Assembly (NCBI RefSeq): GCF_014336955.1
Contig: NZ_QRAI01000008.1
Span: forward strand, 1 to 64,000
Length of the DNA: 64,000 bases
Source: Saccharophagus sp. K07
Lineage (GTDB): Bacteria; Pseudomonadota; Gammaproteobacteria; Pseudomonadales; Cellvibrionaceae
Direction: 5' to 3'
Positions 25,280 to 34,315 of this stretch are shown here, piece by piece. A model generated the notes under the pieces. The model searched no databases, was not told where the DNA came from, and saw only the letters and a list, made by a program, of their open reading frames with translations. The position numbers and the translations under genes are program-made. The number at the start of each line of letters is the position of its first letter. Position 1 is the first letter of the stretch.

Positions 25280-27400
25280 CTACGTGGACAAGTGGTCGGG
25301 AATATGGGTGGGTAGTTGCGGTGCTGAGAGCAGCCAATTTTCAATGATGCTATAAACCCTTACGTCCTGATTTTTGAGAAGGCTTTCGCGAATTTCGGCC
25401 GGAGCCATTGCATGCACGAATCCCTGTTTGATGATGGCTAGGCAATCCCAAAGTGTCATGCCTTCCCAAAGTTCAGCTGCAACCAAATATTCCCGGGTGA
25501 GATTGGTGCGGGAAATTCCAGGATTGTCTGTATTGATCGTCAATGGCACTCCACTATTCCAGAGTGTGCTGATCGGGTAACTCTTTAAGTATTGGGTTTC
25601 AGATATAGCTGGGTGCCTGTAGCCGATAACTTCAATATTGCTGGTGGGGCAGAGTTCCAGACAAATATTGCGGTTGCGGAAGCGGGTTAGTAATTCTGGT
25701 TTTTCAGCCAAGGTAAGTCCGTGGCCAATGCGGTCCGCATGCAGGTGATAAGCCGCTTGCCAGATATTGTCCGCCGGTTGGCCTTCTCCTGCGTGGATGG
25801 TTAGCGTCAGGCATTGCGCAAATGCAGGTTTGAAGGCAGGCGCCAGTTCTTCGGGTTGTGTCTGCTTTTCGTCGCCCGCCAGGTCCAGGCCGACAACAAA
25901 ATCCTCTAATTGTGGCGCTTGTCTCGCCGCAACGGCCAAATTGACAATTTCGTCGATGTTTTTTTGTCGTCGATCGAGAATCCAGATAAATCGATATTCG
26001 CAATTGCCGGGGGATGTTTCGATCAGGACGCGATAGAAATTGGCTAGCCATTCAAGCGGATTTTCCGGCTGGTATTTGTGAGGGCTGCCGCGCAATTCCA
26101 GATACACGATATTTTCACGCGCGGTGTATGCATGAATGGCTTGGCAATAAGCCGCTATTGCCGCTGGATGACCGAGAATGCTGGAGCCCGTCAGTTCCCC
26201 CGGCCGTTCATAGGCGCTAAAACCGTGTTTATGTTCAGCCAATTGAATTCGGGAACCGTAACTCTCATAAAGGTTGTATTGCAATTGATGCCGGCGAGCC
26301 TGCGTTAACAGGCAGGCCGCCCGCTCGGCCTTTTGCAGAGGGTCAACTTGGTTGCGCAAGTATTGTTGCGGCCAATCCCAAGGCCATTCCTCCGCGCTGA
26401 GCAGTGGTTTCAACTCGTCCAGCAAATAATTGCGGCGCTCCTCTGCAAGTGTTTGCCACACAGCTGTGCCAATTGCAATTTGCTGGTCGAGGTCTGGAAG
26501 TCCGCCCAAATGGCAATGCAGCTCGGCTTTGGGAAGGCTTCGAATCAAGGCTTCGTGTTGTGCGCTGACCCTGATTTTTCGAAGACGCTCGATATCGTTG
26601 GGTGGCAGGCGATAGAGATGGCGCCAGTTTTCGTGTTTTTCGGCATTTGCAACGGTGGTTAGGTAATTACTCAGTAATTGACCTGCTTGTCGTTCACGCT
26701 CGATTAATTGGCTTGCCAATGCGTTATCCGTAATTGTGACGGTTACGCAATCTCCATCCTGTGTTTTCCCCAAAGGGTATTGTTTGGACAAAAAGGGGGG
26801 ATCAATATCCAATGTCTCCCGACGCTCGTAGTGGCCAATAAAAGCAGGCAGTAATTGACCGCTTAAATCTTTACTGAGAGGTCGTGACCAGAATTCGGGA
26901 TCGTTACTGCGTAACGGCTCCGGCAAAGGCTCTGGAGCCACAATATGCAGCAGGGCGCGAGCGCCAAATACGCTGGCTGCGTATTGCAAATCAGCGCTCA
27001 TGGTTTTACGGCCTCCCGCCAGCGAGCAGATAACCTCGCCGCGTTCGGTGGCCTGTAACATCACCCGTAAAACAAGCTCCTGCAACGCTTTTAACTCACT
27101 TTCGCTGGTGACTTCGTCGGTATCTGCCGCGATGAAAAATGTAATGGCCAAAGGCGAGGGTAAACGAGAGTTCCATTCGCGGATTTTTTTTATCCCATCC
27201 TGGGTGCGCAAGCTGCTGGATGTGATAACCCATAGCTCTGTATCCACCGCCTGAGGCTGCCCGCACAGCCTTCGCAGATCTTCCAACTGTTCTTGCTGGG
27301 GATGGTCCTTGTAAATCGGACACGCGTCCGGCAGCACAAGACCGACAATTTCGGGAATCACTTGCCAGGTTGCGCCTAGGGTGGCGATTAGGGTGGTCAT
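25280..27400 (-). CDS. cad1: Cad1, CARF-adenosine deaminase effector
   Basis: This 706-aa protein has an N-terminal CARF domain (about 1-160; ligand motif CSLAGGRKTMSADLQYA, 125-141), a linker, and an adenosine-deaminase TIM barrel (about 285-695). Zinc and catalytic residues are visible: His295/His297 (AELHCHLGG), His536 and Glu539 (IHAGEG), His560 (DRIGHG) and Asp625 (TINTDNPG). The residue after Asp625 is Asn where classical ADA has a second Asp. CRISPR-associated Cad1 is known to convert ATP to ITP when cyclic oligoadenylate binds, giving growth arrest. That activity is inferred here from the architecture. Confidence 0.88.
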   Translation of the reverse strand: MTTLIATLGATWQVIPEIVGLVLPDACPIYKDHPQQEQLEDLRRLCGQPQAVDTELWVITSSSLRTQDGIKKIREWNSRLPSPLAITFFIAADTDEVTSESELKALQELVLRVMLQATERGEVICSLAGGRKTMSADLQYAASVFGARALLHIVAPEPLPEPLRSNDPEFWSRPLSKDLSGQLLPAFIGHYERRETLDIDPPFLSKQYPLGKTQDGDCVTVTITDNALASQLIERERQAGQLLSNYLTTVANAEKHENWRHLYRLPPNDIERLRKIRVSAQHEALIRSLPKAELHCHLGGLPDLDQQIAIGTAVWQTLAEERRNYLLDELKPLLSAEEWPWDWPQQYLRNQVDPLQKAERAACLLTQARRHQLQYNLYESYGSRIQLAEHKHGFSAYERPGELTGSSILGHPAAIAAYCQAIHAYTARENIVYLELRGSPHKYQPENPLEWLANFYRVLIETSPGNCEYRFIWILDRRQKNIDEIVNLAVAARQAPQLEDFVVGLDLAGDEKQTQPEELAPAFKPAFAQCLTLTIHAGEGQPADNIWQAAYHLHADRIGHGLTLAEKPELLTRFRNRNICLELCPTSNIEVIGYRHPAISETQYLKSYPISTLWNSGVPLTINTDNPGISRTNLTREYLVAAELWEGMTLWDCLAIIKQGFVHAMAPAEIRESLLKNQDVRVYSIIENWLLSAPQLPTHIPDHLST

Positions 27401-27421
27401 TGGGTGATCCTGTGTGCGTGC

Positions 27422-27667
27422 TCAAGTAAATGGCGGAAATTTCTTGTAGTCATCCACGAGTTCCTCATAGTTGGGGTAACCTGAATCTTCATGCCAAAGA
27501 GCTTCATACATGTGCTTGAGTTTTGTCGCTACATCGTCAGTGTGCACGATCATTTCCGCAGCATTGTTTGATGCCTCTATATCCGGTCCGTCAATCGCTT
27601 TTTGCAGCTCAAAAAGTTCTATTTGTGTAAGACGGATAAGTGTGGCCAAGTCACCTAGGTTTAGCAT
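27422..27667 (-). CDS. Unknown 81-aa acidic helical protein
   Basis: The protein starts MLNLGDLATLIRLTQIELFE and ends YPNYEELVDDYKKFPPFT. It is acidic, predicted mostly helical, with no signal or membrane segment. No family is recognised. It has a good GGAG ribosome site and lies 21 nt before cad1 in the same operon, so it is probably expressed with the effectors. Whether it is an adaptor, an inhibitor or unrelated cannot be told. Confidence 0.6.
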   Translation of the reverse strand: MLNLGDLATLIRLTQIELFELQKAIDGPDIEASNNAAEMIVHTDDVATKLKHMYEALWHEDSGYPNYEELVDDYKKFPPFT

Positions 27668-27731
27668 TAGGGGGTCTCCATTTTTGGTTGGTGGGAGTCC
27701 CGACAGTTATGATCAGCACTTTTGTGGTCAT
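27651..27731 (-). pseudogene. 26-codon stub resembling the start of a CARF gene
   Basis: After an AGGA ribosome site, an ATG opens the frame MTTKVLIITVGTPTNQKW, ending at TGA after 26 codons. VLIITVGT is the first beta-strand and loop typical of Csx1/Csm6-type CARF domains. The frame overlaps the start of the 81-aa gene in another frame. It is best explained as the remains of a deleted CARF effector, possibly kept as a coupling leader peptide. Confidence 0.45.
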
Positions 27732-27792
27732 GAGTTGTTCCTGTTTGTGTTTTCAAATAAAAAGGGAAATCTTTAATGTTTAACCAGAACAT

Positions 27793-29391
27793 TTATGCCA
27801 GCTGTTTCCAAAGCGCTTTTGCTTTGTCGTTTTTCTTGCGATCTACAACCAAATGCTTAAATGCCAATTCAACGCACTCAAGTGCTTTTGCTTTCCATTC
27901 CGGTGCCCAACTTTGCGCATTGTTTACTAAATTGCGCAACTCATTTGCCAATGGGCTTCCCAAGCCTTTTCCTGCACTTGCGGTGTCTTTTGATAATATC
28001 TCTTTGAATTTTTCCAATTCCTGCAACTCAGGTGGAAGAGCAGCAAATGCAGCTAAACGTTGTTTTTCCGCTTCCGCTTGCGCGGCTTTTTCCAATTCTC
28101 GCTGTCGTAATTCTTCAGCTTTTTTCGCCTGTTGTTGTAGTTCATCTTCACGGCGTTTTATCCAAGCTGCTTCCTGTTGGCGGCGTTGATAGGCCGGTTC
28201 TGCTTGTTGGCGGAGGAAGGCGTGGGTTTGGGGAAGATCGGTATCCTCAAATTCAACCAATACCCATCCAAATGGCAAAAAGGTGGTTGTTCTATTCACT
28301 TCTTTCCTTTCAACGGGTGACGCTAATCGAACCTCGGTGGTTCTTTTTCGATATGCTGGCGATTGTCCTTGGCGCATAATTTTTATATGACGGGCTCCAT
28401 TGAGGGTTTTGTCCTCAGCACCGCTATGTTTTCCCAATCGTAAAAGCATCGCTTTCCCTTGGTTTAAGGCTTGTCCTAACTCACCGTTGAGTAAATTAAG
28501 TAGTGAGTCAAGCCATGCACGGCTAAAATACCCCTCTCTTATCCCTAAGGTATTTAGCTCTTCTATTAGTTTGGGTAGATAGTAGGAGTTACATGTGAAA
28601 ATAAGTTCGTTGATGCTTGTTGGGATTTTGGACATAGAAGCCCCTTTCATAAGGCGTATATCAAAAGCGAATGCTCTCGACAGCCAAGGGCTTATGCATT
28701 CCAGTAAAAAGTTGCCTGAGTATGGCGGGCGTTTGGTTTCAGCCTGATTTCGTTTTTTGCTGATGCCAAACCAAATTTCACGACCACTGATTTCGCTCGA
28801 TTGTAGGTAGGATGCGTCGCTAATTTTAAGAAATGAAAAGCCATCTTCTTCAACTTTCTTGTATCCCAGAACCCTCTTTTGAAGGCGATCACTTTTTTCT
28901 TTTCCATCTCTGCTTTTGGGGTCATCCTCTGCTTCTTTTCCGGCATTTTGCAGATCTAGCCATGCCGTTCGAATAGCGCCTTTTATGGCACTGCCCGCAA
29001 TTATTGGCTGACATGTATGTGGGTTGGCAAATGTACGGTGAATTTGAAGTTTATTGTAGTCTGATTCTTTTCCCAAAATCCGGTCTTCATAGAAGCTTTG
29101 AATCCCCTCAACAGTCCATATGCTGTAGTTGGTAAATGGTAATAAGTTTTCAGCGTTATCGTAAATTAATCGCTGAATTTTGGGTAAAGCTTCTTTGCGA
29201 GCCTGTTCAGCCAACTGTGCCAACTGGCTAACACCATTTTTACCCAGTCCAGCCAGAAGCGCATGATCATCAAAGGCATGTAGATATCCTTCTTTGATGA
29301 CATACCCTGTCGGATAGTAGTCTTCACCGGTACCTAAATGCAGCGGCCCAAGTGTGCTTATACGGCCATTTAACGTGGTGATAAAACTCAT
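27793..29391 (-). CDS. csm5: Csm5 with C-terminal coiled-coil extension
   Basis: This type III-A RAMP protein caps the crRNA 3' side of the Csm complex. The core (about 1-390) contains LGPLHLGTGEDYYPTGYVI and the Gly-containing IIAGSAIKGAIRTAWLD. It ends FLPFGWVLVEF. A long basic/acidic coiled coil (about 395-447) and a further helical segment (448-532) follow, making 532 aa against the roughly 350-400 usual. The ATG overlaps the csm4 stop by 4 nt. Confidence 0.9.
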   Translation of the reverse strand: MSFITTLNGRISTLGPLHLGTGEDYYPTGYVIKEGYLHAFDDHALLAGLGKNGVSQLAQLAEQARKEALPKIQRLIYDNAENLLPFTNYSIWTVEGIQSFYEDRILGKESDYNKLQIHRTFANPHTCQPIIAGSAIKGAIRTAWLDLQNAGKEAEDDPKSRDGKEKSDRLQKRVLGYKKVEEDGFSFLKISDASYLQSSEISGREIWFGISKKRNQAETKRPPYSGNFLLECISPWLSRAFAFDIRLMKGASMSKIPTSINELIFTCNSYYLPKLIEELNTLGIREGYFSRAWLDSLLNLLNGELGQALNQGKAMLLRLGKHSGAEDKTLNGARHIKIMRQGQSPAYRKRTTEVRLASPVERKEVNRTTTFLPFGWVLVEFEDTDLPQTHAFLRQQAEPAYQRRQQEAAWIKRREDELQQQAKKAEELRQRELEKAAQAEAEKQRLAAFAALPPELQELEKFKEILSKDTASAGKGLGSPLANELRNLVNNAQSWAPEWKAKALECVELAFKHLVVDRKKNDKAKALWKQLA

Positions 29392-30365
29392 GAAATTGCC
29401 TCCGATAAATAGGTGGGCAATACAGGTGCATATCCCTGATGGACGGTGGTAGGAATTGCGCGGGAAATACCTGTCAATCCTTGCCCGACAAATAACCGTT
29501 CTGGGTCAAATTCCTGTGGCGTTAAGAGAGCGCCCGTTTCTGCCAGAAGAAGAGGATTTTTCCAAGGATTGCCACTTTTGACGGCAGCATCGCCATGGCG
29601 ACCAAAACGCACATGAATGCTATAAAAACTTCGCAATGGTTGCCATTTATCCCCTTGTGGTGCGCAAGGAGCGAGTGTAAGCCAGGAGTTTGGCTGGCTT
29701 GGACATGGCGGTTGCCAAGGAGTGAGCTCGGATATTTCAAATTTACCCGCACCACTGGATGCTTCTTTGCCATAACCCGATTGGCCGATTCGTGCCAAAA
29801 GTTGCTGGCAGTCCTGTGGAGACAAGCGCTCGGTATCCAGCAAAATCGGCAACTCAAAATTTAATTGAGGATGGAACCAGGTCAGTTCGCGCTCAAAAGG
29901 GGCAAAACCGCTATCCGTTCCCGTAGTGCCGGTACGTCTATCCAGGCTGTTGTGTCCGCGAATCTGGTTTTTCCACAGAGATACATCCTTTGGCAGACCT
30001 ATGGCTTCCGCCACGTCAATTTCGCTGCGCGCATGCTGGTGCCATTCGGATAAGGGCATGGATAAAGCATTGGTGGCTATCCATCGGCGATTTTTAATCG
30101 CTTTGCGCATTTTGGGATCGGATGCATTGAGCCCCAGAAAGTGCAGGGGCAGAGTTGGACGAGGGAGGTGATCGGTTGGAAAAGGATCTCCGATAACAGC
30201 AAAGGGCTGACCCTGGGTATAGCCGTCCAGCAAGCGGTTTAGGGCTGCATCACCGAAGGTATGGAGTACGCTCCAGACCAACTGGCCGAATAACAAATCC
30301 CCCCTTAAGGGTGTAGCGAACGCGCTGCGAGGTGTAAGTCGCGCGATAAATCGTTGCAGAGGCAT
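29388..30365 (-). CDS. csm4: Csm4 RAMP protein
   Basis: This 325-aa Cas5-group protein of the Csm complex contacts Cas10 and binds the crRNA 5' handle. The N-terminal RLTPRSAFATPLRGDLLFGQ is the typical first strand with LRGD, and IGQSGYGKEASSGAGKFEI is the Gly-rich RAMP loop. A GAGGAGA ribosome site precedes the ATG; csm3 ends 10 nt upstream. Confidence 0.9.
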   Translation of the reverse strand: MPLQRFIARLTPRSAFATPLRGDLLFGQLVWSVLHTFGDAALNRLLDGYTQGQPFAVIGDPFPTDHLPRPTLPLHFLGLNASDPKMRKAIKNRRWIATNALSMPLSEWHQHARSEIDVAEAIGLPKDVSLWKNQIRGHNSLDRRTGTTGTDSGFAPFERELTWFHPQLNFELPILLDTERLSPQDCQQLLARIGQSGYGKEASSGAGKFEISELTPWQPPCPSQPNSWLTLAPCAPQGDKWQPLRSFYSIHVRFGRHGDAAVKSGNPWKNPLLLAETGALLTPQEFDPERLFVGQGLTGISRAIPTTVHQGYAPVLPTYLSEAIS

Positions 30366-30375
30366 TCTTGTCTCC

Positions 30376-31122
30376 TCAAGCAGCGTTCAATTTGAATGGA
30401 TCGATTTGATCCAGGCGAGATTGGATATTTTCGCCGTTATAAAGCAGTCCAGTGAAACGCAACTTTCCGTAACCGCGAGAGCTGGAACCGCCAATGCCAT
30501 CGAGTTCCAGTAGACGCATTCCGGCCAGAACAGTGTCTAGCAATACATTTTCATCGTCGTCATCCAGGACTTTAAGTGTCAGGCGAAAATCGAAGAGGGC
30601 GCCGGCGGGGACTCGTTCGGTTTGGCGAGGGTGCTCTGCAACACCGCGTATACGGTCGATGACATTCTCACTTTTGGCTTCAGTGAGCTTTTCTCTATTA
30701 GTCTCACGTTCTTTTACCCATTCTGCGGTTAGCGCGGCATCCCAAAATGAAAGTCGACTTGGACCTATTGCTAGAGAGATTTCTTCGCTAGTATCGCCGG
30801 AAATTCCAAACAGGCGAACTATGGTTTGTGCTTGCATTTTCTTCTGCGCGTCAGAAGAGCTCTCCAACAGCTTGAGTGTTTTGCTGTCCAGGGGTTTGCC
30901 ATTTGCTTCACCGACAACACCGGCGCGCCATTCAAGCAAACTACGCATGCGGCCTTTTACACTGGAGCCTGGAATGTAGGGCTGATCTGTATAGGGGTGT
31001 TTTATTACAGCATTATCGATTCCGCCTATGTGAATTTCCTGATTGCCGGCGCCAATATGTAAGCCGCTCAGCAGCTCTAGTTTCGCTTCCAAGGTAATGA
31101 TTTTTAAAAGTTGGGTTGGCAT
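30376..31122 (-). CDS. csm3: Csm3 backbone RNase
   Basis: This 248-aa Cas7-group subunit forms the filament that holds the crRNA and cuts target RNA every six nucleotides. The catalytic Asp is present (Asp36 in GGIDNAVIKHP), followed by YIPGSSVKGRMRSLLEW. The C-terminal Gly-rich loop is GGSSSRGYGKLRF. Target RNA cleavage should therefore be intact. Confidence 0.94.
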   Translation of the reverse strand: MPTQLLKIITLEAKLELLSGLHIGAGNQEIHIGGIDNAVIKHPYTDQPYIPGSSVKGRMRSLLEWRAGVVGEANGKPLDSKTLKLLESSSDAQKKMQAQTIVRLFGISGDTSEEISLAIGPSRLSFWDAALTAEWVKERETNREKLTEAKSENVIDRIRGVAEHPRQTERVPAGALFDFRLTLKVLDDDDENVLLDTVLAGMRLLELDGIGGSSSRGYGKLRFTGLLYNGENIQSRLDQIDPFKLNAA

Positions 31123-31163
31123 AGTGCACTCCTCAATTAGTTGCCAAAATTTATTAGCTGAAA

Positions 31164-31610
31164 TTAATCTTTAGGGCGTTCAACTTTGTAGAAGCCGTGA
31201 AATGCTTCTAAGAAAAGCTTGAAATTGTGAAGATGTTTTTTCTCTTTAATTTGGCTTAGTCCATGACGAATTAAGGAAAAATAGTTTTCATCAACTAAAT
31301 TGCGACCTTTTGCGTAGGCCACTTTGGCATTTAGCATTTTGATAAGTGGGAGGTGCTCCTGAAAAGTTTCCGGAGTCCATTGTCGACTTCGTTGATCCCA
31401 ATTAATGATCTCATCGTAAAATCCACGTAGTTGACTTGGCTTATTGGTGTTTCTGTCAGTCGAAATAATTTTGGCCGCTTGTTCAGCTATGGTGTCGAAA
31501 AGCTCCGGGGGAGGAGTGTCTAATTGGATCTTTGACCAATCTGCAGCAGGTGTGGTGGGTTTTCGATCACGTTGCTGTTCTGTTGGCCTATTGTGATATT
31601 GATTGCTCAT
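31164..31610 (-). CDS. csm2: Csm2 small subunit
   Basis: This 148-aa helical small subunit lines the target RNA in the type III-A complex. LRGFYDEIINWDQRS and LIKMLNAKVAYAKGR are family-typical. The first about 30 residues are polar and disordered-looking. An AAGGAG ribosome site precedes the ATG. It follows cas10 after 20 nt. Confidence 0.88.
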   Translation of the reverse strand: MSNQYHNRPTEQQRDRKPTTPAADWSKIQLDTPPPELFDTIAEQAAKIISTDRNTNKPSQLRGFYDEIINWDQRSRQWTPETFQEHLPLIKMLNAKVAYAKGRNLVDENYFSLIRHGLSQIKEKKHLHNFKLFLEAFHGFYKVERPKD

Positions 31611-31630
31611 AAATGACTCCTTTTTATCTA

Positions 31631-34306
31631 TTAATTACGGTTCAGATACAGATGTGTCGTGACAGCCACACGATAGTTCTTGCCGTGTTTTGCTATACCG
31701 TTAGCTCCTATAGCCAGCATGAGTTCTCTATGGATTTCGCGTGGGTCAATGTTTAAATTGTCTTTTACATCCCGACGTTGTAGGTGCCGCCAAAGACGGT
31801 AATTCAACCGTGAGCGCCAGAGCGCGCTCTCTGGATTTTTGGTGTCGGTGGCCATATTGCTGAGTTCTAGCAGGCTGTAGATAAAGCCGGTTGACAGTTT
31901 TAGATCCCTCGCTTGTTTCTGCAGATTATCAGAGGCTGCGAGCAACTCTTCCAAAGCTTGCCAGGAGAGAGTTTCACCCAGTAAATGCACGGAGTTTTTG
32001 TTTTTCTTGGCTTTTTCCAATGCGTCTTCGGTCATGCGTGCAAGCTGAGGTATGGGAAGTCCAGGTTTAGCCAGGGCTATGCCCGCAGAAAAATGTAAGT
32101 CAGGATTATTGGCACAATAGTTCTGAAATTGTGCTCTGAGTTCCAGTGCCAGACGGATCAGACTGTACCAGGGGCCTATAAGGAAAAAATCGTCACCGCC
32201 GGCAAACACTGTGTAGGTGTTTGGATATTTTTGCTGACAGAGCCATGGCAAATAACTGCTGAAAAAACTGTCCATTTGTCGCGATAGTCCAGCCATGCGA
32301 GCAAAGGTGGGATCTTCCAGTCCCTTCTGAAAAATCGCTCCCAGGTTATCTACGTCACCTTTCAATATTCCGAGAGCTTGAATCCCAATAACTTTTTTCT
32401 GATCCTGCGATTCGGGATTAAGGCGCAAATCTTCGCAGGCTAAATGGTTTAGGGTTTTCAACGCCCCAAGTTTGCTTGACTCTTCTTCCTTGATGTCTGC
32501 GTAGCGCCAGTTGTTGTTAATGTCTTCTTGATTAAATATCGGCACATAGCCGTTGATGTTACGTCGCGCGTAACCATGCCATGCGGTAGGGATAGTTGAA
32601 TCTGCCAGGGAGAAATCAATTAATCTGCGCAAGTTGCCGTTGGATGCTTCCCGGCCGAAACGTCCAGTAGCTTCCTCATTATTGGTAAAGTGCAAGTGGT
32701 AGCCAAATATCGGTAAACGCAATGAGTTATTGTCGGTTGATAGAGGATGGCGCGTAATGGCTAACCGTTCGCGTTTGCCAGAGATAAAGTCGCCTATTTG
32801 AATTTGATCCTTGGCGAGAGTGCTTATTCTCTTATCACCATCCTTGTCCGGATGAGTGCCTGGGCCCCAGCCGGTGTATTGGCAAAGGCCACCTGCCTCC
32901 CCAACCTGGGCAAGATAATTAGTGAAAACCGGGCTGGGTGCGTTTTCGCCAAGTAAATCAAAACTCTGGTATTTGGCACGTTCCAGCGAGGCAAACAGAG
33001 CTTTAATAAGATCGCGGAACCCCCCTTGTCCCTTGCGGGAGACAAACTGCTGACAGCTGGCGGGTATCCAGGCCAAACCCAGGCCTGATTGAGCATAGGT
33101 ATGCTCCAGAAACCAAGCATTAATGTGTTTCTGAGTTTGCTGTAGAGCCTCGATAGTGGCCGGAGTGTTAGGCGCCACGATCAGAAATTTACCTGCAGCA
33201 TTGAGTATTTGTGATGTGGCAGGTAGATCCAACGCATCCATTACTTTAAGTGCCGCAGCTTCGGCCAGAAGTGAAACGTAGAGAGAGCGGCCACGCAGCA
33301 AGCGTGCAGCGTTCTTATGCGAGGCGTCGCTATCTCCTGCGAAAATAAAATTCTGAATTCCGAAGAAATCGCCTTGGACTAAAAGAAACTTTTCTTCACT
33401 CCAGTCGCTACCAGATTTCATGTTTGCTGCGGCAGCATTGCGGTCGTGATCTCGTTCATGATGATAACGCCATAACGCTGTAGCAAGGGCGGCGGTGGTT
33501 CGCGAGTGATCGTAAAGAGATACATCAGGTTTGACGTTGAACGCCGTGGCAGATGGTATGGCGTGAGTATGAATTCGCCAAAGAGTGTCGAAGTGATCCA
33601 GCCATAATGCGAGGTTGTATCGGTGGCTTTCGGGTATGAGTTCGAGATCTTTCAGGAATGTATTCCATATATCGCGATACTCCTGCTGCGCTTTCTTGTC
33701 ATCGTCGCATTCTGCTTGTTCCCTGGGCTGAGGAAACAGATTTTCTGGAGTAAGCGAGCGCAAAGGCTGGCGGTACTTGAGATCTTTGCCAGATAGAATT
33801 TTGTTATCGTCATTATGTATTCGAATAGCTTCCAGCAAGCTCAGTTGGCGAGCTTGATAATGATTGCGGCCTGTCTCTGTTTTATCCTCGGAATTGTTGT
33901 ATTGCTCAAAGCTGTCCCGCTCAAAACCGGAAGCTACCCGGTCTGCTGTGGCTATGACCCATTGAAGAAAGTTCTCAGGTTTATGATGTTTGGCTGCTGC
34001 GTTTACTAATGAGTCGTCTGCATCACGTGAGCTGCAGCTTGCAAAAGGAAAGAAATCCGCACCTTTCAATGCTGGCAGATGCTCTTCAATGACGTTGAAG
34101 GCCAATGCTGTGTAGGCGGCGTGTTTGTGGGTGTACCATTGTTTGCCTGCTTTTTCATGGCGCGGGCAATACATCTGGACGTGTGTATCCAAATCGTCTT
34201 GAGATACTTCTAGTCGAGCACGTTCTGCCAGCTTTCCCAGGTCGTGCAGATATGCAGCGAGTGCAACTCTTGCGCTCGCATCCATTAGCGAGTGTTTTTC
34301 GGTCAT
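31631..34306 (-). CDS. cas10: Cas10/Csm1, HD nuclease and cyclic oligoadenylate synthase
   Basis: This large subunit of the type III-A complex is 891 aa from the ATG at 34306, which has an AAGGA ribosome site. Residue numbers here are two higher, counted from an in-frame TTG at 34312. The HD nuclease motif AAYLHDLGKLAE (His23-Asp24) and a second-site THKHAAYTAL are intact. The palm domain has KGDVDNLG (651) and the cyclase motif AGGDDFF (GGDD at 705-708). Both ssDNA cleavage and cyclic oligoadenylate synthesis are thus expected, which matches the CARF effectors encoded nearby. Confidence 0.95.
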   Translation of the reverse strand: MTEKHSLMDASARVALAAYLHDLGKLAERARLEVSQDDLDTHVQMYCPRHEKAGKQWYTHKHAAYTALAFNVIEEHLPALKGADFFPFASCSSRDADDSLVNAAAKHHKPENFLQWVIATADRVASGFERDSFEQYNNSEDKTETGRNHYQARQLSLLEAIRIHNDDNKILSGKDLKYRQPLRSLTPENLFPQPREQAECDDDKKAQQEYRDIWNTFLKDLELIPESHRYNLALWLDHFDTLWRIHTHAIPSATAFNVKPDVSLYDHSRTTAALATALWRYHHERDHDRNAAAANMKSGSDWSEEKFLLVQGDFFGIQNFIFAGDSDASHKNAARLLRGRSLYVSLLAEAAALKVMDALDLPATSQILNAAGKFLIVAPNTPATIEALQQTQKHINAWFLEHTYAQSGLGLAWIPASCQQFVSRKGQGGFRDLIKALFASLERAKYQSFDLLGENAPSPVFTNYLAQVGEAGGLCQYTGWGPGTHPDKDGDKRISTLAKDQIQIGDFISGKRERLAITRHPLSTDNNSLRLPIFGYHLHFTNNEEATGRFGREASNGNLRRLIDFSLADSTIPTAWHGYARRNINGYVPIFNQEDINNNWRYADIKEEESSKLGALKTLNHLACEDLRLNPESQDQKKVIGIQALGILKGDVDNLGAIFQKGLEDPTFARMAGLSRQMDSFFSSYLPWLCQQKYPNTYTVFAGGDDFFLIGPWYSLIRLALELRAQFQNYCANNPDLHFSAGIALAKPGLPIPQLARMTEDALEKAKKNKNSVHLLGETLSWQALEELLAASDNLQKQARDLKLSTGFIYSLLELSNMATDTKNPESALWRSRLNYRLWRHLQRRDVKDNLNIDPREIHRELMLAIGANGIAKHGKNYRVAVTTHLYLNRN

Positions 34307-34315
34307 AACCAATCC

